From Rostratula benghalensis (lineage: Eukaryota > Chordata > Aves > Charadriiformes > Rostratulidae): a stretch of DNA of 64,000 bases. Location of the stretch: assembly GCA_013399305.1 (NCBI GenBank), contig VXAI01000373.1, forward strand, positions 124,001-188,000, given 5' to 3'. This document shows positions 1 through 9,975 of the stretch, one piece after another. The notes below the pieces were generated by a model. It searched no databases. It was not told the DNA's origin and saw nothing but the letters and a program-made list of their open reading frames with translations. Position 1 is the stretch's first letter; each line of letters begins with the position of its first letter. The position numbers and the translations under genes are program-made.

Positions 1-225
1 ATTTTTTCCAATATGATCTGTCTCATCCAGTATCTCTGTAAGCCCAAATTCCATCTACACAACAGGTTCTAAGAGCAAAAGCAAAATGAGGGTGTCTATA
101 AATAAAGCTACAGCGGGTCATGAAAAGTGCTGCATATAATAAATATTATCAATATAGTGACAAAAGAAAATATATGAAGAACTCATAAATAATACCCTTA
201 CAGAAACACAGAGCTATATTGGGCT
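1..225. other. Unassigned AT-rich flank
   Basis: No gene, RNA gene or repeat family can be assigned here. The stretch is AT-rich and ends where the repeat mosaic begins. Confidence 0.5.
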
Positions 226-246
226 TGTGTGGCAAGATTTTGGTAG
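226..246 (+). mobile_element. Possible scrap of an ERVL-type LTR start
   Basis: The 21 bases beginning TGTGTGGCAAG and ending TTTTGGTAG resemble, from memory, the opening of a widespread avian ERVL LTR. The match is too short to be sure. If real, it is a truncated scrap abutting the CR1 fragment that starts near 250, and adds to the mosaic of broken elements in the first kilobase. Confidence 0.22.
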
Positions 247-249
247 TGA

Positions 250-397
250 GTGTCAAGTGGTGTCCCTCAAGGGTCTGTGCTGGGTACTGTTTAACTTTTT
301 TATCAACAATATAGACAGAGGGATTGAGCACACCATCAGCAAGTTTGCAGATGACACCAAGCTGTGAGGTGCTGTCAATTCACCAGAGGGACGGGAT
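250..397 (+). mobile_element. CR1 LINE reverse-transcriptase fragment, sense
   Basis: A piece of the CR1 non-LTR retrotransposon reverse transcriptase. Codons for the GVPQGS motif are read at about 259-276. The catalytic FADD box is at 344-355, followed by TKL. The two motifs lie in different frames, so the copy is frameshifted, and a TAA interrupts the first frame after the GVPQGS region. The 5' end is truncated just before GVPQGS. The 3' end stops after the GGGACGGGAT motif, where the sequence switches to the opposite strand. CR1 RT copies element RNA into DNA at the insertion site; this fragment is dead. It overlaps in content with the reverse fragment that follows. Confidence 0.85.
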
Positions 398-458
398 TGT
401 TGATAAAATTTCTAAACAGTACCAGTCCCAGCATGGACCCTTGAGGGACACCACTTGT
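253..458. repeat. Inverted repeat made by two CR1 fragments
   Basis: Arms at about 253-310 and 395-458 are reverse complements over about 60 bases. Both carry the block CAAGTGGTGTCCCTCAAGGG and end at TTATCAACAAT. They differ by a few substitutions and by a 5-base gap (GACTG is present in the right arm only). The spacer of about 85 bases holds the FADD catalytic box of the sense copy. A transcript of either strand could fold into a long imperfect hairpin. Confidence 0.85.
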
Positions 459-840
459 CACCACTCTCCATCTGGACCTCAAGCCATTAAGTACCACTCT
501 CTGGATGCGACCATCCAGCCCATTCCTTATCCACTGAACAGTCCACCCATGAAATCCATATCCCTCCAATTTGGTGAGCAGGATGTTGGGGGGGACCATG
601 TAAAAATCCTTGCAAAAGTCCAAATAGGTCATAATCCATAGATGACATGAATGTGACCTTATCTACTGACATAGTCACCCTATCATAGAAGGCCACTAGG
701 TTAGTCAGGCAGAACCTGCTCCTAGTAAAGCCATGCTGGCTCTCCTGAATCATCTCCCTGTCCAACATGTGCCCAAGCATGGCATCTAAAAGGATTTGTT
801 CCATGGTCTTCCCGGGCATAGAGATGAGGCTGACAAAGGC
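398..840 (-). mobile_element. CR1 LINE reverse-transcriptase fragment, antisense
   Basis: Read on the minus strand this is the upstream part of the CR1 reverse transcriptase. It opens near 840 with a VSLISMPGK stretch, then [20 protein letters not shown]. After a frame change it continues with YLDFCKDF, a degraded form of the LDFSKAFD box. It then reaches WIRNGLDGR and GVPQGS and ends at FINN at the junction with the sense fragment. At least one frameshift is present and the 5' end is truncated. No 3' UTR or tail is attached, which is unusual because CR1 copies normally keep the 3' end. The element is inactive. Confidence 0.87.
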
Positions 841-849
841 TGACATCTT

Positions 850-953
850 CTTTGGGAGAGCAAGAGACTATGTCTTCCCTGTCCAGCTGAAGATAGGAAA
901 TAATAAAACAGCTTGGTAGGCACCTGACATCCAACCAAGATCAACCCACCACA
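850..953 (-). mobile_element. 5' end of an avian ERV LTR, antisense fragment
   Basis: On the minus strand the sequence opens TGTGGTGGGTTGA at 953. It runs through the block related to GGATGTCAGGTGCCTACCAA and then CAGCTGGACAGGG, near 880. This opening is recognised from memory as the start of an LTR very common in neoavian genomes; the family name is not assigned. Only about 100 bases remain before the homology stops beside the CR1 fragment, so the LTR is 3'-truncated. No internal retroviral genes are attached. Confidence 0.6.
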
Positions 954-1403
954 ACAGCCTTATATCAGAATAAGAAAGCAGCATCTAAATTGACCTGCAA
1001 ATACATGCAGATTACTAAGGGCTTGATTGAAGTTCATCCAGTCCATGCAGTGTTGTTTTCCTCTATGTGAAAGTTCAAGCCTCGAGAGAAGACAGTCATA
1101 TGACATACCATGATGTGCAACTGAGATGTGTCTGGGATGCATGGTGAACCCAGAAGCTTGAAGACACAGTCATATCCACATGCTGTGGATAGGCTGGTTT
1201 CTTGGCCAACTTTACTTCTATCTCTGCACATTGGTTTGAGAAATATCTAGCTCAGATCATATTTATCTCATCTTGGATTCAACATTATCTCTGATACACA
1301 CAAGGCAGCTAATTTTGCATACTAAATCATTTCAGAAGTATTGTCCTGCAATTAGATAATGTTAAGAATTGATAGAAATGACAGAAAAGAAAGTTGGTGC
1401 TGA

Positions 1404-1408
1404 GACAC
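1404..1408. repeat. Target-site duplication, left copy
   Basis: GACAC immediately precedes the TGTC start of the solo LTR and is repeated exactly right after its GACA end. A 5-bp duplication fits ERVL-class integration. Confidence 0.85.
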
Positions 1409-1631
1409 TGTCTTGGTTTCAATTGGGATAGAGTTAATTTTCTTTCTAATGGCTGCTGTGTTTTATATTTGGTATGAAAGGAATGTTGATAATGCATATT
1501 TTTTTTGTTGTTGCCAGGTGATGTTAATATTAGTCAAGGAATTTCTTTCAGCTTTTTTTCAGACAGGAGGGATCATAGACAGAACAAGCTGTTCAGTGGA
1601 ATATTTCATACCATGGACTTCATGCTCAGTA

Positions 1632-1637
1632 TATAAA
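1632..1637 (+). promoter_or_regulatory. TATA box of the solo LTR
   Basis: TATAAA within the string GCTCAGTATATAAATGA, at the expected place for the U3 promoter in this LTR. It could still drive transcription to the right, but nothing in the sequence shows that it does. Confidence 0.6.
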
Positions 1638-1802
1638 TGAATTTTGGCCAGGGGGTAGGATTCACCACTGCTACTCAGGTGGATTTGGGTAACCAATCTC
1701 CCTGTGGTGAGAATGACTTGTGTTGTATTACTTCATTTTATATATTATTTTATCATCATCATTATTATTACTATTGTTATTTTCATTTTCCTTTATTATT
1801 CT

Positions 1803-1808
1803 ATTAAA
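1803..1808 (+). promoter_or_regulatory. ATTAAA polyadenylation signal of the solo LTR
   Basis: ATTAAA sits about 170 bases downstream of the TATA box and before the U5-like end. It is the common variant poly(A) signal. A transcript started elsewhere on the plus strand could use it as a 3' end. Confidence 0.5.
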
Positions 1809-1940
1809 CTGTCTTTATCTCAACCAATTAATTTTCTTCTTCTTTCCTCAACTTTTCTCTTTCTTCTCCCTACCCTTCTGGTGGGTGGCAGAGAAGTGAA
1901 GAAGGGGCTGCGTGGTCCTAAGTACTGGCTGGGGTTAAAC

Positions 1941-1992
1941 CATGACAGACACCTGGACAGTCAGCTCATGACAGACACTTAGACAGCCAGCT
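1941..1992. repeat. 26-bp tandem duplication across the LTR edge
   Basis: Two adjacent 26-base units, 1941-1966 and 1967-1992, both start CATGACAGACAC and end CAGCT. They differ at three positions. The first unit contains the last 7 bases of the LTR plus the target-site duplication, so the duplication happened after integration. Confidence 0.8.
1948..1952. repeat. Target-site duplication, right copy
   Basis: GACAC directly after the LTR terminus, identical to the copy at 1404-1408. Confidence 0.85.
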
Positions 1993-4787
1993 CAAACAAG
2001 CAAACAAAAAAATAAAAAAAAGTGAGACTTTCAGAAGCACAACAAATAGCTCTTCAATTTAGTGAAATTTTAGATGCGGCATTTTATAATTCAATTATCT
2101 AACACGAGGGACAGTATTCTTCACCTTCTCCTTTATACGTCACTAAGGTGTCACTTTCTGGATTTCTTTATTATTTTACTAATTTCTTGGCAACATGATT
2201 TGTCTCATGCTTTCTTCCTCATGGTATACTCTGTTGTCATCTGTTCTGTCTTTTTGTCTAAAGACATTATCTTCATTCAGTTTCTCCTATTTTTCACTTG
2301 TAGTTAAACAAGTTACTCTCCTGCTTCTGAAATACTGCACTTGTTTGTTTGTTTTTATGGTTCATACTTGCAAACATCTATGCATAAAGACTGATAATCT
2401 ATCTCCATGGCAGGGAAATGATAATTCTTGTAAGACTATAAGCAGATTCTCCAACTGATCTGATCTGATATCACCACCTTTTTACTTTTTAAAGATTCTT
2501 ATTTTTAGTATTACATTAGTATTACATTTAGTATTACATTTACATTTTTTTTATTTTTAGCATTCTTTCATTCCTCTTTTATGTCAATTCAGAAATCAAG
2601 AAAGTTGAGATGTTTATGGATATGAGAAACTTTTAAAATATCCGTTGAAATTTTTCTTGAGTGAAATTACCCAATGTTTGTCTTCTGAGCAGTCAAAGCT
2701 GAACCACAGAACAAGAGGAGCCACATCTACCACACCTTTCACCAGGTGAGGTTTCCTTCAGTCTGGATTGTCTTCCCTTCCAGCTGCTGGATAGCACATC
2801 AAGCCATTGGATCTAACACCATTGGAGGTGGCCGTTGGAGTCATCACTGATTTTGGCACTGACCTCAGCTGGAATGACTGTTGAGTGGACACCACCTCCT
2901 CTAACTGTGGTGTTCAAGCTTGTTCTGTCGCTTCATACAGGCTTCTGAAGAGTGCAGTGGTTGCATTGTGCTCTCCTCAGTGGTGGGCTGCACTAAGAGC
3001 TCAGTGATAAGGTCATGACAGCCGCTGTCTTTGAGATAAGCCTGACAGTTTGTCAGGTATGGCAGGATGTTAGTTGTTTATGTGGATTTTTTAGATATAT
3101 TGATACTGTTGTAATGACATTGTTCTAAATGTGCTTAGAGCTCAGGATGAGGCCTTGAAATGAGACTGAAATCAACTGTCTCATACATACATTAGGGGGG
3201 ACCTAAACATGCAACAAGATACAAGCACAAAGTGAGCTTTAAATAATGCAAAAGCCACTGGAATTCAGCGTTGTGTGAGTGAAATGGAAGAAAAGGTGTT
3301 AAATCTTGTCTTGGTACCTTTATTCCCAGCTTGTCTACTGCTAAAGTTTACCCAGTGAGATGACTTTCTCAGAGCCCTTTGTATATTGTAATAAACTGTT
3401 TCTGCCTTTATCTGACTGCTAGAGCTCAGATAGGAATGAGACTGCCCAATAAATGCATTAGACTTTGAATGTGCTGTCAACCTTCACTCCATTCTGCAGA
3501 GAAATTTCATGATTTTTTTTGGTTTTGTTTCATTATAGCTATTGCATGAGGGATCAACCAGGTTTTGTATTTTCCCCAGCAATCACTCGAGGACTACTGG
3601 ATTGTTTTGCTTTTCTGTTGTTAGAAACAGCAGCCATAATGTCTGTCTTTGTGTTACTATTTTGGTATTTTCATTTTTTCTATATCTTTAAATGTATCAC
3701 CCATCTAACCCAATTACCTTTTAATTCAAGAAATTCTATGACTGCTCAAAGAAGGGAAAAATTATCAAGATAAAGTCAGAAAAGCATGTATTTTTATTAA
3801 AAAAACCCAAACAAACAACTGGCCCATATAAAATGTGATCGACTATACTACAAAAAATGAAAATAGCTCTTTGGACTTTTAAAGGAGCTTATAATTCTGC
3901 ATAAAAATGATATAAAGTAATTTTAATAAATATTTTGCCAGTGTGGGTAGGTATAACTCTGCTTGTCAGCACATCTGTATTTTTCTCTCATCTAATAAAC
4001 TAGCTAGGACAGTGCAGCAAAGGAGCATTATAATATTAACAATGTTGCTGGAAAGCTCTGTGCTTTAGAATGAATTAACTTTCACTGCACTGCAGAACAT
4101 ACAAAGTGAAATTGGCTCAGCTCAGAATAGCAAGTTTAACCCCTTAGGAGCTGCTAAGCTCTACTTATGTCTTGACAACGGTTTTTGAGCAGCCTTGGCA
4201 TGGGAATCATGGAAGTAGCTGATATATTTGGCAAATTTGGAAAAGCAACTGCTGAGGAAAAATCTGAGAAAACATTTTTATTTTATGCAACAAAAAAAGA
4301 AATGTTGCAACTTTGCATTCCAGGGAATGTGCCAAGAGACAGCAGTCAGGTTCCAGAAATACCAGGGGGTTAATGCTGTGGGAGTAGAACTGAGATGTGT
4401 ATCATCTTGTTATCCGAATATTCATTCACAATGCCAGAAAGAACACTCCTGTTCTGCAGTTGCGCCCAGGTTTTGATTTTTTGATTTTCCTTCTCGTAAA
4501 AATTTATCAGCTAAATGACTGAAGAATGATGCAGTGAAAATCTGTGAGCTGCTTAGGACTTGGCCCCTTCTGCACTGGTTCATGGAGAAAGGTTTGTTAT
4601 AGAAGCTTTCATCATCTACTGCCTTCCACAGAATCTCCTTAGACACTGTTTCTCTCAGGGGAGAGAATGTTGTGTGGAGCAGAGGCTTTAGTGATATGGT
4701 CAGGAAAGCATGAACTGGGATCACTTACTACTGTACCAGATTACAGTCAGTCAGAGATATAAGAGAGAAATATTCTCAGTACAGAAC
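1993..4787. other. Unassigned AT-rich stretch
   Basis: No supported gene. It contains a three-unit 11-12 bp repeat at 2506-2540. A somewhat GC-richer segment at about 2720-3060 could not be matched to any family. Open frames here are short and compositionally biased. The stretch around 4090-4290 looks more complex than its surroundings but gives no recognisable protein. Confidence 0.5.
2506..2540. repeat. Three-copy TAGTATTACAT(T) tandem repeat
   Basis: Units of 11, 12 and 12 bases reading TAGTATTACAT(T), essentially perfect. Confidence 0.85.
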
Positions 4788-4806
4788 TTTTTTTTTTTTT
4801 TTTTTT
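4788..4806. repeat. T19 homopolymer
   Basis: A run of 19 T. No processed-gene body or retrotransposon is visible on either side, so it is not obviously a reverse poly(A) tail. Confidence 0.8.
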
Positions 4807-7800
4807 AAGTGAACAAACAAAACCCAAACAACAACAACAAATATTCAAGAGTATCTTTTCACTGAAACAAAAGTTGTATTGGAAGTATTATTTTTCCCTC
4901 TGCATCATGGAAGGAATTTACTGGGAGTCTGGGAAAGCTGAGGGGTCACGATTTACATGATACTTGTGTTATGTATTTCACAGTCAAAAATTGTCAGATC
5001 CTCAGACTGAGATACGTCATGTTAGTTAATTTTCTTCTTTATACATTGAGCTACAAATTTTCTCCACTTTTAAACAACTCCTATCCACTTCAAATGCCAT
5101 GGGAAATCTGGAGAGGGTGATAAGTCTAATACTGCTGAGTTGCTGCTCAGCCTTAAGGTTTGCTACACTGTGGTTTTGTATTTTTCTAATCTGTGGCTTT
5201 TGTATTTTCAAATACTCATAGCAGCATAGATATATTCTAATGTGATACTTTTTACTTAGTCTATTCACAGAAGAAAATTCAAGCAGCCAAATGTATATGT
5301 GAGAAGGAAAAATAGAAACTCACTTGGTAAAGTGAGTTGCAAAGAAACTCTACTGCATTAAGTATACTGTAGACTGAAAAGAGGCAGGTCCAACATTAAA
5401 CCATTCTTGCTAAAACTACCAGTTGGACAATTTCCTACTGTATTTTTCATTGGCCAGCTGACAGTCTTATGTACTCACCAAAATACATAAATTTTAATGC
5501 TCCATTGGTTTTACATCTCCAGAATTTCTCACATGTCCAACCAAAACAAACTCTCTGCTCCGATTTCCTACTGTGGGCCCAATTGAAGGACTACTAATCC
5601 TGCTATGCCTTTCAATAAAGCTCTTGATCCCCACTTTGCTAACTATTTCTGTCTCATCTTTTCCTGTTAAACACCTACTTCACTGAAATGATTTCTTGGG
5701 GAACTTAATGATTAATTTGATCACTAGTTTTGAGATCTATTCTCCATTACTTACACAGACCCACTTGTGTCTCTACTTTATTCCTTGTTATCCCCAAATG
5801 GCTCACTCCTAAACTAGTAAAGCTGCTTCCTGGATCAGCTCCATTTATTGGTAGAGATGTTCTGCTTTTAATAGCTTGTGAGATGTGTCTATAATACACC
5901 TATCTCATGGTCAAATATATGCATGCACGTATACATACTCAGATATACAAAAGAATGTGCAAGAGAGCCTAATACATAAAAGCATAAATGTATAAAAATT
6001 GTTTTAAATTACTAGATCTTATCTCTTACCCAAAAATCTTATTGGATACATAAAAGTCTATTCTACTTAGTTTTAATCAGAAAATGGAAATCATTGTTCC
6101 ATTCTTCATACTTTTTCTTCTCTTCTCTATCCACTTTATTTGCTTTTCCTCTCTCTTTTTTTATGCAGGTGAAAAAAGAAATGGATTTTCCCTGAAAGCA
6201 GTACAAATTCTCCTTTATGTCTATATCAATGTGCCCTCAAGAAAAGTCCCTTACTTATTTCAGTCATGTATAACAAAATATTGGTAATTTATATTACACT
6301 CAGAGTTGTTATGTGCTGTGGATATCTTCCCAGAAGAGCTTAAGCACAAGTGAAGTTCTGAAGAAAATACTGAAAAAAAAAATACTGAGAAGTTGTATTT
6401 TCTCAGGGAAATGCTAAGATGGAAGAACTATCTATCTTCTTGTCTTCTGGAACAGTCTTAAACAGAGCAGTTGTTAATATCGTAACTGAAAACTGATGTA
6501 AGAATTATTTCAACACTGTTTCTTATCTTAATTGTAGTATTACCACAGAAAGACCCTAATATAGTCAAATTTTAAAAAGATTGGTTGAAGAGACTTGTGA
6601 GTGTCTCCACTGTTATTGCTATGGTTGCAACAACAAATATTCCCTATTGGAATGAAGCTCATAAGAATAAAAGAATTAAGAGGAATGGAAAAGCTTACTG
6701 CTTGCATTAGGGTGGGAGCTGAACAATTTAAGGAATGATGAAGTAGATGGGATCAGCTCTGATCTTCCTGAAGGGTGGCTGTGTGAACTGGGTCCTGGTT
6801 CTGTGAGGGTATGTACAGATACTTCAATATACCTTCTTATGATGCAGCAATGCATTTTACAAGATTAAGTTTGGTTTTGGGCCATAATCTCTGTAACTCA
6901 GAAGGAGCTACAGATGATTTATGTAAGCATATGTGCAATTGGAATTCAGCTCATTACCACATTTTTGCTAATGACCCTAGAGACCATGTTGTCCTCTAGT
7001 CATGTACAAATAACATGATTATACACAATGATATAATGGTTAATAATAATGGATCTAATTTTTTTTATTATTATCTCATCAACTCAGTAGCCTCGGCTTT
7101 GTAGTATTTGCTTATGTACTTGGGTTGTTTTTCTGAAAGCCTCTCATTACTTTATAATGCAAAACTGTGACATAAGAAAGTCTGCTTTGTTTTGTAAGAA
7201 AATTCTTGCTCTTAATAATGAATTCATTACTAAAGTAATTGTAGATTTTTACCTACCTCCGGTGTTTTCATCTTTCTGTCCATCTCCTTGTCTTGCCCCA
7301 TCCTCTGCTTCTCAATTTAACTGTTTTAAACTTCAATCCTAGGAAACTCAAAGGTCAGTGAAAAAAAAACTTGAATCATTCCTAGGGTCAGTATTGCATA
7401 CTCCAAAGGTTACAACAGCTGCTCTAAACACATAGTACCCTCAAAAAGTAACCCTCATCAATGAAGATTTAATTCATACACCAGAATACAGTCAATTAGA
7501 TGACAGATGAGGGGATTATCTTGTTTTTGTACCAGGTATCTGTCAGTAACTGCTGTCTCTGATCCTAAGTGACTGTCTGATTTATGTGTTCCATCTCAGA
7601 ACTGTTTCTTTTGCTGATGTTCCAACAAATCTTATGCTTTTGCTGTTTACACACTGTAGGTGATTGACTAGGCATGCAATTATCAGTCACTAGCATTTAT
7701 GTGTCTTCAAGACAAAAATCCTGTGTCTTTCTTTAGACTGACTTTTGAGGGAGTAGAACACTTTTCCCTTGTGGAAGTAGAAAAATGTTAAAAGAATTGA

Positions 7801-9940
7801 ATCTTTCTCTATTCCAGCTGATCTATTTGAACCTTAGACAAAGAGCTATTGGGAAATCCATGTGGACTGGGATGGACTTTTGTTTCGAAGTTCCTGTATA
7901 CATTACAGACTTCATATTCTCATCTTCTTTGGCACCATTCATGTCTGCTCAGGGTAGACCTTGTCAGACAATTATTTTTCTTGGTGTTCATACGGGCTCT
8001 GTGCATAATGCTGTTCCCTAACAGTACTTAACAATTGTATAACATGCACATATTATTCTTATATGCTACAAGTGCACTTACATATTCTTATTTTTTTAAC
8101 TTGTGAACCAGTCAACTTTTGTTTTGCTTTGTTTGTGGAGGCTTTTAGCCATCTATCTAAAAGTATTTTTCATTTTCTTTTATTTAATGTTGGGTCATTT
8201 TGAATTTCTCAAAAAAATATGGTCTGGATATGAAAGAAATGCAAACAAAATTTAAACCTCAAGAAAATATGTAATTTGAGGAGAAAGGTATGGAAATTTC
8301 TAGTTTAATTGGTCACTTACCAAGAATGCATCTGAATCCAGAATCAAGGCTTCTAAAAAATAAAGTGTTAATTTTACTGTGTGTCAGCTTTCCTTTCTTG
8401 AATGTGTGCAACAGTTCACGGAGGAGAAAGACTTGGAAAGATGTCAAAGGAATATGACCACTTGAAGAACAATAAACTTTTGAGTTTGACTTTTGCCCTA
8501 AGGGTGCACTGGCATCTGAGGGCTCCTTCCATGTAGGTTTGATGGCAATCTGCATTTTCATGAACTGTCAGACATGATTGCCAAAGGTGTTGATATTATA
8601 GCAATGAGATTATGACAAAAAGATGACAAAAAGATTTCACCCTGTGTTAGAAACCTTCATATGCATTGTCACAAAATGTGAAGAATTTGAAACTATAAAC
8701 AATGAGAACAGACATAAAAATTCTAACCTAAAAATTGCAACTGTGTGACATTACCTATTTATTTTGCCTCACCATATAAAGTCTCAGCAACATAGACTGG
8801 AATGAGTGGACAGGATGTTATCAGATAGGAGTTTTGAATTATAAGTCTTTTCTCTAGCTCAGAGGGAGCAACTCTGTAAATATTGCCTTTTAAAATGGCT
8901 ACCTGAGATACTTGGAGCTAGAACATCTCCTCCCAGTTATGTCTATCAAAGCAAATAATAAGCAGAGCTCTTGCTGTGCCACTTTTTCCATTATGCTTGT
9001 CAATGAAGAAGCAGAATAAAATTCTCAAGATGTGAGAAAAATGGAACATATTTAGTTAGAGGGATCTTGGATTCACTTATAAAGTATATATTTTCTTTGA
9101 AAATGTTAAATTGTTTGAGAGACAGGAACCGAGAATAACAGCTTTTATTTTCTAAACACCAATTACATATGAGTGAAAAATATGTATCTGTGTAACTCAA
9201 AGAATAGGCTTAACTTTTTGCAGGATCACACAGATAAGCACTTCAAGGAAAGGTACAGATGGTTGCATGTACATCCTGAAAACTCATGGATGTTATAATA
9301 AAGGCCAAATCCTTTGACAGAAGTGTCTGTTTGTTCCTGTGGGTATACATCTATCTTTATGATGGTTTTGGATGCTGCAGCCATAAAGAACTCTGAGGCA
9401 CACAGGGGCATCCATTAAAAGGCATTGCAGCATTTGTATAGTGAAATAGAGACTGTGTTCTCTTAAATTGAACAAAATCTTTTAAAACACCCATAAATAT
9501 TCCTGTTATATTGTGAGAAACTATTTTTAATATAGGTCTGATCTTCAGTAACATGTACTGGCTGGTGTGGCTGTGTTTTGTTATGATTTCTTGGTTCCCA
9601 ATTCTTCTGCCAAAAAACCTGTGCCTGATTTCTGAACTTAGACACGCTGGCAGATACTCCTACCTAGCTTAAGTCAGCTTCTGAATTACAGCTGATTTCA
9701 CATTTTAAGCACCACGGAGCTGAAATCAGAATCAAGTGTCTTCAATCAAAAATGTAAAAAATAAGAAAAAGCAGTCATTCCCCCGCCTTCCAGCTTTCTG
9801 GCTGCCTGCCATTTTGTAAAGATATTTCAGTCTCTGCAGCTCAGGCCTTTTTTTATTCTAATGCCTCCTTGTGCAAATGCTTCTTCTCATGTGTCTTTCT
9901 CTTTGCTATGGGCATAGTGCACCTGTTTGAAAGGAGCACA
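4807..9940. other. Unassigned AT-rich stretch
   Basis: No gene or repeat family recognised. A short duplicate of GATGACAAAAA occurs near 8612-8634. The remaining sequence is unique-looking, with chance open frames of up to about 85 codons. Confidence 0.5.
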
Positions 9941-9944
9941 TTAA

Positions 9945-9975
9945 TTTTTTTCCCCCTTTTTTTTTCCCCCCTCCA
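9945..9975. repeat. Polypyrimidine T/C tract
   Basis: An uninterrupted run of alternating T and C blocks (T runs with C5-6 blocks), all pyrimidine on the plus strand. Confidence 0.75.

Larger units (their letters stand above)
1409..1947 (+). mobile_element. Solo LTR of an ERVL-type endogenous retrovirus
   Basis: A 539-bp LTR beginning TGTCTTGGTTTCAATTGGGA and ending GGGGTTAAACCATGACA, so the termini are TGTC...GACA inverted repeats. It is flanked by an exact 5-bp duplication, GACAC. It has a TATAAA box at 1632-1637 and an ATTAAA polyadenylation signal at 1803-1808, followed by the CTGTCTTTATCTCAACC stretch typical of this avian LTR family. No second LTR or internal gag, pol or env sequence is seen nearby, so this is a solo LTR left by recombination between the two LTRs of a provirus. 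A T-rich (ATT/TCA)n stretch at about 1736-1800 is expanded inside it. Confidence 0.88.

Noticed and set aside
253..458. Twin-priming inversion of one CR1 insertion
   Set aside because: Twin priming leaves the 3' end in sense orientation with the upstream part inverted before it. Here the 3' end is missing and the order is different.
324..641. 105-codon plus-strand open frame
   Set aside because: It lies mostly antisense to the CR1 RT fragment and is a shadow of it.
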